Part shown: one piece after another, positions 21,414 through 32,621 of the stretch
Numbering within the stretch: the first letter of the stretch is position 1
Layout of the letters: every line of letters begins with the position of its first letter
Source: Cliona cf. orientalis
Taxonomy: Eukaryota > Porifera > Demospongiae > Clionaida > Clionaidae
Reading direction: 5' to 3'
Length of the DNA: 64,000 nucleotides
Assembly: GCA_963930775.1 (NCBI GenBank)
Contig: OZ005701.1
Location: 8,377,669 to 8,441,668, forward strand
Made by a program: the position numbers and the translations under genes
The notes under the pieces: generated by a model
The model's input: only the letters and a program-made list of their open reading frames with translations
The model's database searches: none
Told to the model about the DNA's origin: nothing

Positions 21414-21592
21414 CGACATGCCAACGATCTCTCTCGATTCTCAGTTTTGTGCCACTGTTTGGTGTGATATTAGGCATAGTTTGGGTGGGCTTGTTCTGTT
21501 ATCCTAGTGTCTTCACTCTGATTACTAAGTTGTTTCTATTCTTTTTGTCGGTTGGGTATATCTTACTGGCTTATTCTACATCTTTTGCATAG
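21396..21592 (+). pseudogene. TMUB last-exon fragment
   Basis: Nearly identical to the middle and end of the TMUB exon at 16137-16497 (from AGGGCCGAAAATGAA to the final ACATCTTTTGCAT). It has small indels around 21427-21445 and an early stop. It is joined directly to the truncated deaminase copy D. Confidence 0.8.
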
Positions 21593-21727
21593 TTTTTATG
21601 TTGTTGTTACACCCGCGTGATATTGCGCATGCGTGGAAAGAATCATGCGCGTGACATCATTATTGCTTAATAATAGTTTACGACTCCGAGCCTGATTCAA
21701 ACTTCGGAAGTAGAGCAGGGCAATACC

Positions 21728-22908
21728 ATGGATTATATAGCTTTAGCCGTTGGAGCTGCAGCAGCTGTAGGCGTCGGCATTTACTACCTATTAAAACAAC
21801 ATGATGAACAGCAGGTACATGTAGCTTTACCAGTTCGTAGACCCCAATTGCCGCGGCAACCTCAGGCCGGATTTCAACGCGGCGCGGCTCGAGCAGAAAG
21901 TGAAGAAGTACTGGTACCGGGGAAATACAGAGTGAGTCAATCAGTATATTAAATATATCATTAAACCATAGATCATGAATAAACGTATTCTGAATCAGTG
22001 AAAATTCTACACTCGAGAGTTGACTCAACTTGAAACTGAACTATAATATTATGTACAGGCACCGCGGAAGCTGGAACGTTTCATTCAAAATCAAGTGATT
22101 CCAAGTTTAAATTTGCAAAGAGACGATCGGAGTAGAGATCAATTTGCAGCTGTGATACTCAGTGACAAGGATTTAGACCAAATCAATGAGCTACGGTTAT
22201 GTAAGTTAATATAGGTAGCTAGTAGCAAGAGTATATAATTTGCTAGTACACTGTTAGCCTCGTCCCCGTTGAGAGGGGCCTGGGGACGAGGCTAGTACAC
22301 TGTAGCTATTTAATACACAATGAGAGAACGTTTATGCCAAGCCTTTAATTGTCTCTCAAATGGACCACACAATGTCATACAGATGCAAATAACGGCCAAC
22401 TAGTGAACTCCAATGAATGTTCCCATCCAGACAGCTCCAACCTTGTAAACTATATAGTGGCACGCCCAGATCATGATCGACATACCCGTCATGCAGAAGA
22501 GGTGCTTCTTGACAGGTTTAATGAACTATGGCGAAATTTTGGACGACGACCTTCTCTCATTCTGATCTTCTCCTGGCTTATGCCTTGCAACGAATGTACT
22601 GAAGATATCATCAATAGGCTTGGGTAAAAAAAAAACATTACAAACTTAATATTCCCACTGGGAATTTTATACATTGATAGTCATTGCATGCATGGCTTTA
22701 TCCGTTTGATTGTAGACATAGCTTCCCAGGTTTACCCGTATAATTATCCAATAGGTACTTGTGTGCACAACACCAGGTGATTGTTGTGTTCAGATCAAAT
22801 TACCCACTGTACACACCCCAAGTGAATGAAGAGAACAGAGGGAGGCTGACTGAAGCAAATTTCAGAGTTTACCATGTCAGCTATATTGAAAATCTTCCCA
22901 GGAACTAA
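21728..22908 (+). CDS. Deaminase-like protein E, membrane-anchored, four exons
   Basis: Exons 21728-21931, 22059-22200, 22383-22623 and 22755-22908 join in phase to give 246 residues with no interruption. Exon 1 encodes a transmembrane helix (ALAVGAAAAVGVGIYYLL, residues 5-22) and a linker. Exon 2 encodes LERFIQNQVIPSLNLQR and DQFAAVILSD. Exon 3 carries VNYIVARPD, H152-A-E154 and P183-C184-x2-C187 after FSWLM. Exon 4 encodes HQVIVVFRSNY and the closing FRVYHVSYIENLPRN. The spacing H-x-E-x28-P-C-x2-C is close to that of AID/APOBEC enzymes. Copies F and G share the exon layout. TGCGCATGCG at 21624-21633 lies about 95 bases upstream of the ATG. Confidence 0.8.
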
Positions 22909-23138
22909 CTATTATTGATTACTGGAACCCCTTGCTATAATATAGTTTGCAAACATAGATAGACTGATAGCTATAGATGGAATAGCCATGCAAAGGCATA
23001 TTGAATTAGATGGTAAATATTATTATAGCTAGTAGCCAATAATAATGTAGCTCCTAGTGTAGAAATCAGATTGGTAGTCTTGTATCACATTGTGCTGAAT
23101 AGCAATAGTCTGGTAGCATTAAGAAATTTTGGATCCAA
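22909..23138. repeat. Duplicated 3' flank shared with gene G
   Basis: This stretch matches 31692-31925 closely over about 220 bases (for example GCAAAGGCATATTGAATTAG in both). The exon-4 region and 3' flank of copies E and G were therefore duplicated as a block. Confidence 0.7.
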
Positions 23139-23345
23139 ATGCCATGTAACAGTTCCGGTTGTACCAAACTTCTCATCCAGAAATTTAAAACCTGTCCATG
23201 CAAAGTTATTGTTGCATACAATAATGACTGGACAAAGGCTATTTCAGACAAGGAGAATGAAGAAAGCAGGAACTTACTACATAGAACTGGCATTGATGTG
23301 TACCAAATTGGCTATAGATTCATCTTATCTTCACTACAACATTAA
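23139..23345 (+). pseudogene. C-terminal fragment of a deaminase-like gene
   Basis: The frame MPCNSSGCTKLLIQKF...VIVAYNNDWTKAISDKENEE...GIDVYQIGYRF matches the second half of the family domain (the P-C zinc pair, following strand, helix and last strand). The Cys pair is spaced P-C-x4-C instead of P-C-x2-C. No H-x-E half is found upstream. It is probably a relic. A very short gene is the alternative. Confidence 0.55.
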
Positions 23346-24227
23346 TTTCGATTCAGTTATTATTAGGAGGTCTCTATATGATTTAGATGGAAGATCAAAG
23401 GACTCTAATAATTTAGAACGAGGGTTCTATGGAAGGCCTGAGGTCTTCTAAATCACATAGAAATCAACTAAAATTGTTAATACTAAAATCAAGTATAATA
23501 TAGATCATAGTTTTGTACACATTTCTAAAGCCAGAGGGCAAAACTTGTACTAGGTGCATGAGTAAGAAGAACTTGTATATCACATAACACTGCTGTTATA
23601 GATACCTCTCAATGATTCAAAAGGCAGTATTTGTTACAACTATGAACTTTGAATAGGAGGGTACTACCATTAGACTAAGTGTGTGTGTACTACAATACAG
23701 ATAATGTGTAGCACATGTTCCTCGAGCAGTTCCTGGTATGATATTGTTTACATTATACAATAAACTACACAAGGTACTAGCTACTGCACTATAGCAACAA
23801 TTGTGCATGACATTGTATGTTTATAATGCTATACAAGGTGCATGCTAAGGATGATTGTATACTTATAGGCTTTATATATACAAATTAGATAGTGCTGTAT
23901 TATATTGCGTTGCATTATGCTCCCATAGGAAGCATAGCTTTTAACTAGTCAAGCATACATAATATTATATAATATCTTGTATGTATGTACATAATTGTAT
24001 ATACTAGGAGGTTAATTCCTCAGATATCTGTTGTGAGTGCTTTTCATTAGTGCCACCAACAACAGTTGGATAGAATTATACTGCCTGCTTGTCTTAGAAG
24101 CAGCCAGTGTGCCTTATAGAGTAGCTACAGCACTAGCTAAGTGATTCTTTCCTGCTGCATAGTTAGAAAGGTATATATATGTAGCTAGCTCCTTGTATAA
24201 GCTCAACAGTTACCTTAGAGCAATATC
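23346..24227. repeat. Upstream block duplicated before gene I
   Basis: No gene. From about 23690 to 24215 the sequence matches 34080-34575 with small indels (for example GTTGTGAGTGCTTTTCATTAG in both). It sits just upstream of pseudogene F here and of gene I there, so it may carry shared promoter sequence. Confidence 0.6.
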
Positions 24228-25816
24228 ATGGAGCATGTACTTTTAGCTGGAGCCGCTATTGGCACTGGTATTTACTACCTATTATGCACCTATCAATGTA
24301 ATGCCCCACTACCCCCCTCCCGGGCACCATAGGGGGCAAGGTGGGGATTTGACTAATTAACTTGTCAACTTCCCATATAGGAGGGGCCAGCCTGGTCCGT
24401 CAAATCCCTCCATCCACGGTGGGGAAACTATAGGGGATTTGACGAATATCAAATATATGCCTGTCAAATGCCCCTGTATGGGGCTTAGGTTTCTACGTCA
24501 ATCCCCCTATGTTGGCCCCTATTGTGCCCGGGAGGGGGGTAGTGGGGCATTACATTGATAGGTGCATTACGACAACATTGGCAGCAACAACATCCTGCTC
24601 AACCACGCCAAGCTCAGACTGGCGCTCACGTGGAAAGTGAAGAAGTACCATGCAGTGGACTTCAGGAAGTACAGAGTAAGCCAATCAGTAATGAAGTAAT
24701 CAGTGAAAACCTTACACCTGAGGGTTGATTTAAACTGAACTATAATTATACAGGCACCTTGGAAGCTGAAACATTTTATTCAAGATCATGTGATTCCAAA
24801 TTTAAATTTGCAAAGAAAAGATCAGTTTGCAGCTGTAATTCTGAGTGATAAGAATTTAAATCAAGTTGATAACCTTCGGTTAAGTAAGGGAATTACAATT
24901 TCATATAATTTGTAACTTATCTGTCAGATGGAGCACAAAAGTTATAACACGCCTGGCAGTAGCTTTAATCTACTACGGCATCATAGGTGGGATACACCTA
25001 ATTATCCTATTAAAGGCTCTGTATAAATAATAATAAATACATACACAAATGCCAACAGATGCAAATAACGATCAACTGGTGAATTCTGACAGATCCTCTC
25101 ATCCGGATAGCCCCAACCTTAAAACTACATAGTGGCACACCCAGATCGCACATGGGTCATCATGCAGAAGAGGTGCTTCTTGAGAGGTTTAATGAGCTAT
25201 GGCAAAAATTTGGACAATATCGACGACCTTCTCTCATACTGATCTTCTCCTGGCTTATGCCTTGCAACAAGTGCACTGAAGCAATCATCACTAGGCTTGG
25301 GTAAATTCCCACTGGGAATTAAATTGTGTATTCATTACATCCCTAGTAGCAATTTACTTTTTCTGAAACAAGCAATATTATCCCAGTAAGGGTATCGAAT
25401 CATGAAATTTGGCACAGATATAGGTGAATATGCATGGAAAATGATTCTGTAAATACTTTAAAGTTTGTCATCTCTTTCATTTTCAAGTTATTCCACTTCA
25501 AAGCATTTGATGATTACGTAACATTGCATAACTCAAGTATGCTACTTACATACTTAGTCTGTGACCCTTTACCACATACAATGAAGCTACTAGGGATGTG
25601 GTAATCGTTTCATATTTATATTGGCTACTCACTAGTTCATACTTGTAATTCCACTTTAATAGGAACTTATGTGCACGATACCAGGTGATTGTGGTGTTCA
25701 AATCAAACTACCAACTATATACCCCGGAAGTGAATGAAGAGAACAGAGAGAAGCTGACTGCAGCAAATTTCAAAGTTTACCGTGTCAGCTATGCTGAAAA
25801 TCTTCCCAGGAATTAA
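24228..25816 (+). pseudogene. Deaminase-like F, four-exon copy broken by a MITE and a frameshift
   Basis: Same layout as gene E: exon 1 from 24228, exon 2 at 24754-24883, exon 3 at 25059-25300, exon 4 at 25663-25816. Exon 1 encodes the membrane helix (LLAGAAIGTGIYYLL) but is split by a 282-base MITE at 24285-24566 that brings stops. In exon 3 a deletion near 25124 turns NYIVARPD out of frame and creates a stop. The rest still reads HHAEEVLLERFNEL and FSWLMPCNKC. Exon 4 is intact to ENLPRN. Two independent lesions make a functional product unlikely. Confidence 0.75.
24285..24566. mobile_element. MITE with about 40-base perfect TIRs and TTA target duplication, copy 1
   Basis: Begins TGCACCTATCAATGTAATGC and ends with the exact complement. 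The inverted match continues through CCCCTCCCGGGC. TTA flanks both ends (24282-24284 and 24567-24569). A 3-base TTA/TAA duplication is the hallmark of the PIF/Harbinger superfamily. There is no transposase frame, so it is non-autonomous. It is inserted in exon 1 of pseudogene F. Confidence 0.85.
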
Positions 25817-26400
25817 TAATAGCTAGCTAGGCATAATATATTATAGCTTGACTGGACCCTTTATCATAGCTGCATACATGTATAGATCCAGATGCATAGC
25901 ATACTAAGTTTATATATATAGCCAAGACTAGCTAGTATAGTTATGTGGCAGACAGATTGGTAGTTTCAGACAATTATACTGCCTCTAATAATATAGTACA
26001 TTCTTAGATCTAGCTACTGCATGATACTGTATAAACATAAATAGTTGCTTTGGATATGATAATTTTGCTTTCACCTTAATTACAATCACCATGATGACAT
26101 TGTTGTATAATAACGACATTCATGGGTGTGCCCTTAACGCATGCGCGGTAATTAGGGGGTGTAGCTATTGATTTTGCCCGCGCTTTGGCCACCACAGGAA
26201 AAAATGGTGAGTCAGATCTACAACACTGAGTTGCACTAATCTTTTGTTTTTTTTTCTTCTTTAATAGCTTCAGCATTAGCTAGATCTACATGCTGTAGTC
26301 TATGAATAACTGTTTTAGTATAAAACAGATATCAGATCATCTCAGTGACATCAGCTGCAGAGGCGTGTTTATAGAGTAGCTGGATATAGTACGTAGGGTC
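25817..26400. other. Intergenic; promoter-like block duplicated before gene H
   Basis: The part from about 26090 to 26340 resembles 31990-32280: CGCATGCGC (26138-26146), TTTTGCCCGCGCTTTGGC, then ATGGTGAGTCAGA, a likely donor after a 5' exon. No full coding frame is present. Confidence 0.5.
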
Positions 26401-26688
26401 CCTTCGTCCACCAAGGGGGTTCCATGACTTCATCAGGGATCGAGTCGTCCCAGCCTTCAAGGAACAGAGAGGCATCAACCAGAACCAGTTTGCCGTCTTG
26501 CTCATGCTGTGTTAGTTTCAGAAGAGGAATTTAAGCATCTTGATTCGATGACATTTCGTCCCTCCAGGGAACCTCTTACCGACTGCCTAGAAGTCTCAAT
26601 GCCATCGGAAAGAAAGTGGTAGCTATAGAAACGACATCGTAGCGAGGTATGAGAGTGTCAGAGAAAGCAGTGATGAGCGGCTGACCCT
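26401..26688 (+). pseudogene. Deaminase-like H' , 5' half of a copy of gene H
   Basis: Close copy of gene H from its CTTCGTCCACCAAGG start through FHDFIRDRVVPAFKEQR and QFAVLL to just before the zinc-binding His. It has small insertions (about 26505 and 26620) that break the frame. At about 26688 it switches into TMUB exon 2 sequence, so the catalytic half is missing. Confidence 0.75.
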
Positions 26689-27244
26689 GAGGGGGAGGGG
26701 ACGATTCTCTTATTACCATTTGGCTGATCATGTATGGCTCAACGACAAAATCGGTTCAAGTCAGCCCAACCACAATATGAGAATGTACAAGAAATTGTTA
26801 CATCACCATCCATAATTATACCGTTAGCTATTATAATATTATTATAACACTATGACATTGTTCTTATTCAATTATACCTACAGGGTGCATTTCAGTCAAG
26901 AGATTTCAGAGAATCGGCCGGTGAAGTTCATCTATCAGGGACAAGTTCTCAATGATGAATCTGCCACCCTGCTTAGCCTCAATATCACTGATGGATGCCC
27001 TATACATGTGCACATCGGCAGGCCTCGTGAAACACCACAGCAGAGGGCCGAAAATGAACAGCGACATGCCAACGAGTTCCTAGATCTCTCTCGATTCTTC
27101 GTACCACTGTTTGGTGTGATACTAGGCATAGCTTGGGTGGGCCTGTTCTGTTATCCTAGTGTCTTTACTCTGATTACTAAGTTGTTTCTGTTCTTTTTGT
27201 CGGTTGGGTATATCTTACTGGCTTATTCTACATCTTTTGTATAA
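26689..27244 (+). pseudogene. TMUB partial copy (end of exon 2, intron, whole exon 3)
   Basis: Matches 15936-16497 including the intron, so it arose by DNA duplication and not retroposition. The end of exon 2 lost about 15 bases around 26772 including the donor context. Exon 3 (26885-27244) is intact for about 119 codons and ends TSFV. Without exon 1 and most of the linker it cannot make a normal TMUB protein. Confidence 0.8.
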
Positions 27245-27263
27245 TAACGTTGACGTTGGTGAC

Positions 27264-27611
27264 TAGTCTGGCGTAGCCGACCCTCGCAGGAAGAGGAGGG
27301 TCTGGTCTAAAGCCTATACTATGCTTGTGCAGGACAGTCAGAATCTGACTGTCCCCACAAGGATGCAAATGTGGGTGATAAAATAAACTGCCAACCACTA
27401 TGACGTAAGCAGTAGGCGCGTGCGAGAGCGAGAGTATGCACGGGCTTGCCCTGTGCGCGTGCGCATGGCAATGATGTGTTTGCTGAGTGTGGTTGACACA
27501 TACTTTATACACGCCGTACTGTAGTGACTAATTACATTCCTTCTGCACAAGCATAGTATAGGCTTTAGACCAGACCCTCCTCTTCCTGCGAGGGTCGGCT
27601 ACGCCAGACTA
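27264..27611. mobile_element. Long-TIR element with 9-base target duplication (Mutator-like, non-autonomous)
   Basis: TIRs of about 68 bases begin TAGTCTGGCGTAGCCGACC and are repeated inverted at the right end. The element is flanked on both sides by GTTGGTGAC (27255-27263 and 27612-27620). Long TIRs with a 9-base duplication fit Mutator-like elements. The interior of about 210 bases is CpG-rich and encodes nothing recognisable. Confidence 0.8.
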
Positions 27612-27706
27612 GTTGGTGACTACAACACTAAATCGGTAATGGTCGTCATGCGAAAACATGTATAAAATTCTCGGGGCGTAAGTTGCAGAGCAAGATTGAG
27701 TCCGTG

Positions 27707-30700
27707 ATGCTTCTATTTGCCGGGTTCCTGTTTGCTGCAGTAGTGTTATGCCTATGCCTATTCTTTTGTCGGGAGGGCCATGGCCATAATGAATTCGATC
27801 GCGAAGTACGGCTTCACCTGCAGGCGGCAGGACGCGGCCGAGTTGCGGAGGGTGGATTTCAACGCGGAGCCGGGGTAGACTTCCACAGATACAATAGGGT
27901 AAGTCAGTTAGGATTTAAATGAAGTTTCTACACGCTTGAAGGGCAATAATATTAATGCTGTGTCTACAGTGCCGTGCCGGTGCCGCCGGTGTAAGAGCGA
28001 TATGGTACCCCCCGTGAAATGGGCCCCCCGTACCCCCATATCGCTAGCGGTATGGGTCCCCCAGGGGCCCTATATATCTAGAGGTTTGGACCCTCCAGTG
28101 ATATGGACCCCCTTGCCCTATGTGTGACGAAGCGCCTTAGGAAGGCGTAGTAACAGCATCCATGGCTGTCCTTGTACTCGCTTCGTCGCCTACAGCACGA
28201 GGGTCGTGGCCATAACTTGCACAATTCACTGTAGCAAACCTTCGATCATCTTTGATGTAGTCTGGTGTACGTCCATTTCGACCGTTCTGCCACGCCCCAT
28301 TTGCACGAATGTAATCGGCTGTATATTAATATATAGTGGAACAATGCCTTTAATCGTGAGCTAGAACGAGCCAGAGTCGATGGTAGTCTACTAAATTATT
28401 TGATGTGCAATTTTATTAATTTATGTCTACGCTGTGCAAAGCAATCGAGATATTAAATAATTGTTATAGAGCGTTTTTTTTAATACGAGACTATATAGAG
28501 TCCAGATACTCGAATAGGGGTCTGATTTCATGGGACTAAAAAAAAAAAAAAAACTGAGAAGCTCTACTTCACAATGGGAACTGACTTCTCCGAGTTATCG
28601 TATGTCGGAAGGGGTGTGGCTTGATTCAATCACCGTGCGGCGGAGAGGCGATGATCATTACTGTATGTAACTGAGTAGCTAACATTACCTGCTAGAGTCA
28701 TCAGGAACTTGCTGATCCGCAAACAAGGGACAAGAAGCAGCAATAATATGATTCTGGAGCTGGGGGGGTCGCATATCTCTAACGATATGAGGCCTGGGGG
28801 TGTATATCACTAGAGATATGGGACCGGGGGGACCCAAAACTATGGGGGCCCATTTCTCTACTACACCGGCACCGGCACCGGCACCGCAATTTAAGCGTTA
28901 TAGTGCCGGTAAGTCCATATAAAATACTGTACTCTTACGTAGCCCTAGTCCCCGCCCCCTCCTGCATATGGCAATATAAATTTGTATATAAATTTGCCGG
29001 CACTCTAGACACAGCGTAATACTAAATAATTTGTAATCGTACAGGCACCAAACAGACTGATATCCTTCGTTCGAAATCAAGTGATTCGAGAATTGAATTG
29101 GCAAAGAAATGATCTGAGTACAGATCAGTTTGCAGCTGTTGTTCTGAGCGATCACATTAATGAGCTGCAATTAAGTAAGAGAATTCGATAATAATATATA
29201 AGACCACTATAACTTGATTCATTGTTTCCCGTCATGTCACCCACCCGCATGCTTATTAAATAATATTTTGTAGCTGCCTCAAAATTCATTAGCTAGTCAT
29301 GCTCAATGTAAACCACAGGAAGTGGGCAAGATTTAAGGTTGATGTTCCTATTATGAGTCAGCCTATTATGGGTCATCAAGACTAATTAGTATCCAACTAT
29401 TGGGCCATGGGCCAGTGTATTGTACCTTGTTATCTGACAAATTAAAATTTAATTATATATATTTCTATTCCCTTTTGAATTTCCATGTAAGTTTCTGCTT
29501 ATTTTATACTTCGATGCATCATTTGACATATTTAGCCACTCTTATCTTGTATTCACAACTATGCCTTACTTCTGGATGGGTGCTAAGTACTTCACGTCTA
29601 TAATAATCATGGTTGAGTTCATGGCACTGAAAGTATAGTGACTCATAATACCAGCAGGTGGCCCATAATACTTTCAGTAATAGTGCTGACAAAATATTTT
29701 TTTTACTCATATCTATTAATAGGAGAGATCTCATTCGTAACCCACACAATAGACACATCGGGAAATCCATAAAATTTTTAACCACAAAAAATCCCCCCCC
29801 CCCCCCATTACGTACACTTGACCATTCTTGCAGATACAAGTAACGGTCAACTGGTAAACTCTATTAAATCTTTTCATCCGGACAGGCCCAACCTTGTCAA
29901 CTACATAGTGGCACGCCCAGATCACATGGATCATGCAGAAGTGGTGCTTCTTGACAGGTTCAATGAGCTGCAGCAAAAGTTTGGACGACAACCTTCTCTT
30001 ATACTGATCTTCTCCTGGCTTATGCCTTGCAGTGAATGCACTGAAGCCATCATCAATAGGCTTGGGTAATTACACACTAATTACACACTAAGTAGGAAAA
30101 AAAAAAAAGATTTTAATTATTGGGACTCTGGGGAGCGGTTGGGACCGTAAGTTTTATATGGGCACGCAGAATGGCTCAAATTACGAACTTTGATCGAGAG
30201 ACTTTTTTGATTCACACCCTAGAATTAAAGTTATGGCTCTTTGAAGTTTGTATAGGAAGCCATTCACTTGCAATGTTTGCCAAAAAATTTTTACGGGCAC
30301 GTGAAAAAAATTTTACGGGCGCGCGGCGTACGTTGACGACCCTTTACCGAAGATTGTGCATATTGCATGCTGTTTGGGTGCCTCAGCGGCTTGCATTGTA
30401 TGGCTCTAGCTACTACGCATCCAGCTCGACTGTGTGGTGCTTTTCGGACCATTTTTTTTCAGCCACAACAGTAACTCTCCCGCTTTTGCTGAGAGGTAGG
30501 TGGGGTAATACAGCTATAGTTTTAATTTAGCTATGTATGTGTGGATGTGTGGGAAAGTACATCTAGTTGAGAAACATAGCTAACTAAAATTGTTTTGTGC
30601 TTTTCCCCTAGCCTTGTGTGTGTGCTGTGGTGATCTTGAGTACTAGTACGAAGTGCTTGAACGTGTTGCAGGGGCCACAGGTACTGAACCTCTTCCTCTA

Positions 30701-31691
30701 GCCTTGTGTGTGTGCTGTGGTGATCTTGAGTACTAACGTATTGCAGTGGCCACTGGTACTGAACCTCTCAACACTGATCATATACTCTGAGTTTCTAGGC
30801 TCTATTAGGAGCATAGATGGCCTTGTTTCCGATTGTATGGGCATCCAGCTCAACTATGTGGTGGTTTCTGGACAATATTTTTACAGTAATACTCGGGATG
30901 ACTATAATATTATACTGTAGTGTGTGAATATTACATACATGCATGTTTCTGATTATGTGGCACTTTTATCTGCTTAGTGTGCATGGTAGCTCCTTAGATG
31001 ATTTCCAACAAGCTCTAACTGCGCCGCAGGCGCAGTTAGAGCGGGTGGAAATCATCTAAGGTACTTGGTATTGTTACTATGGTATACCAATGCTAAATTG
31101 TACAGCCACTGTACACTGATTAAATTATTGTGGGCTAGGGTAGCTGTTTTGAACATGACTTGACTATGGATGCTCTACTGAAGAATAGTTTTAGTGACAT
31201 TAGATGTTGTTACCATAGTAATATATACCAAATGTACATAAAGTATTGCAGTGTATGTATCAACATGGTAAACGATCAATATAAAATAAGCCTAAGTGCG
31301 TATTAATTTGTGCGAACCTATACAATGCAGGTACGTAGACTTATGTGCCGCAGTTTTTTTTTCTGCTTAGTGTGCACGGTAGCTTGAAAAAAAAAAAAAA
31401 TCATTACAAACATGATATTCCCACTTTGAAATGGGAAATACATTGATAGTCATTGGCTATATCCATTAATTTTATTCATCTTGATTGTACAAGCTTTCCA
31501 GGTTAATTTTTTGTAATTATCCCAATAGGTACTTGTGTGCACAACACCAGGTGATTGTTGTGTTCAGATCGAACTACCCACTGTACACACACCAAGTGAA
31601 TGAAGAGAACAGAGAGAGGCTGATTGCAGCCAATTTCGAGGTTTACCATGTCAGCTATACTGAAAATCTTCCCAGGAACTATAATGAATAG
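27707..31691 (+). CDS. Deaminase-like protein G, membrane-anchored, four exons with long introns
   Basis: Exons 27707-27898, 29045-29174, 29834-30065 and 31529-31691 join in phase to give 238 residues. I took the ATG at 27707 because the transmembrane helix follows (LLFAGFLFAAVVLCLCLFF, residues 2-20), ending in CREG. The domain has LISFVRNQVIRELNWQR, DQFAAVVLSD, VNYIVARPD, H141-A-E143, P172-C173-x2-C176 after FSWLM, then HQVIVVFRSNY and YHVSYTENLPRNYNE. The layout equals gene E, but introns 1 and 3 are 1.1 and 1.5 kb and hold repeats. The frame is intact and all splice sites are canonical, so I consider it a real gene. Confidence 0.78.
27970..28888. mobile_element. Putative TIR element with GC-rich GTGCCGGTGCC ends inside intron 1 of gene G
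   Basis: The left end (GTGCCGGTGCCGCCGGTGTA) is mirrored by the right end (TACACCGGCACCGGCACC). Inside each end lie short blocks naming a GATATGG motif between G or C runs, again in inverted arrangement. No target duplication could be fixed, so boundaries are approximate. Confidence 0.5.
30598..30770. repeat. Tandem duplication in intron 3 of gene G
   Basis: A unit of roughly 100 bases starting CCTAGCCTTGTGTGTGTGCTG (first 20 quoted in part) occurs twice in a row. The second copy is slightly shorter. It is non-coding. Confidence 0.65.
30992..31061. repeat. Long hairpin in intron 3 of gene G
   Basis: CCTTAGATGATTTCC...AGCTCTAACTGCGCC is followed after a few bases by its complement. This gives arms of about 33 bases with a short mismatch in the middle. 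It could be a small foldback element. Confidence 0.7.
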
Positions 31692-32286
31692 CTAGGCGCT
31701 GGAACCCCTTGCTATAGTTGCGGACATAGATAGACCAATAACTATAGATGAAATAGCCGTGCAAAGGCATATTGAATTAGATGGTAAATATTATTATAGC
31801 TAGCTATAGTAGCCAATAATAATGACATTGTAGCTCCTAGTGTAGAAATCACATTATGATAGTCTTGCATCACATTGTGCTGAATGTCATAGTCTTGTAG
31901 CTTGTAGAAATTTTGGATCCATACTGCATGACACTATACATGAATGCAAGTAAACAATTATTTGTGTTTACGTAACACTGATAATTCGGTATGACAGTTT
32001 TGTGTGAACACGTTTTGAATAACAAAATTCATGACAATTAACGCATGCGCATGCGCTGTAATTAAATAAGGGGGCGTAGCTACAGCTTTTGCCCGCGCTT
32101 TGGCAGATAGAAGGAAGCCAAAATTATGGTGAGTCAGACAGTAGTTATCAGATTTACAACTCAGTTTAGGTACACTAATCTTTATGCGGATTGCTTTTCT
32201 TTTAGCTTCAGATTTAATAGTTACAAGCCATTCTCCGAGGCTGAGTATAATAAAACTGATATCAGATCATCTCAAGGTTCAGCTTA
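31692..32286. promoter_or_regulatory. 3' flank of gene G and candidate promoter/5' exon of gene H
   Basis: 31692-31925 matches the 3' flank of gene E. From 31990 onward, ACGCATGCGCATGCGC (32041-32056) is followed by TTTTGCCCGCGCTTTGGC and an ATGGTGAGTCAG at 32126, where GTGAGT looks like a donor. An acceptor (ttttag) follows at about 32204. In the frame I tested, the exon after it hits a stop quickly, so it is more likely untranslated. Confidence 0.45.
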
Positions 32287-32576
32287 TGCACCTATCAATA
32301 TAATGCCCCACTACCCCCCTCCCGGGCGCTATAGGGGGCAACACAGGGGGATTGACATAGAAAACCAAGCCCCAGACAGGGGCATTTGACATGCATGTAT
32401 TCGATATTTGTCAAATCCCCTATCATTTCCCCACCCTGGAAGGGGGATAGAGTGGGGATTTGACAGACGATGCTGGCCCCACCTTACGGGAAGTTGACGA
32501 GTTCATTAGTCAAATCCCCACCTAGCCCCTATGGTGCCCGGGAGGGGGGTAGTGGGGCATTACATTGATAGGTGCA
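32287..32576. mobile_element. MITE with TTA target duplication, copy 2 (inverted relative to copy 1)
   Basis: Same TIRs as the element at 24285 (TGCACCTATCAATRTAATGC) and the same TTA on both sides (32284-32286 and 32577-32579). Its interior is the reverse complement of copy 1 with substitutions. It lies about 45 bases upstream of the ATG of gene H. Confidence 0.85.
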
Positions 32577-32621
32577 TTACTCTGAGCTCATTTGCTGGTT
32601 ACAGTACATAGGCCTCCGATC

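Noticed and set aside
26885..27244. A second functional TMUB gene
   Set aside because: Only the last exon is intact. The first exon and most of the second are missing and the upstream sequence is a broken deaminase copy, so I call it a relic.
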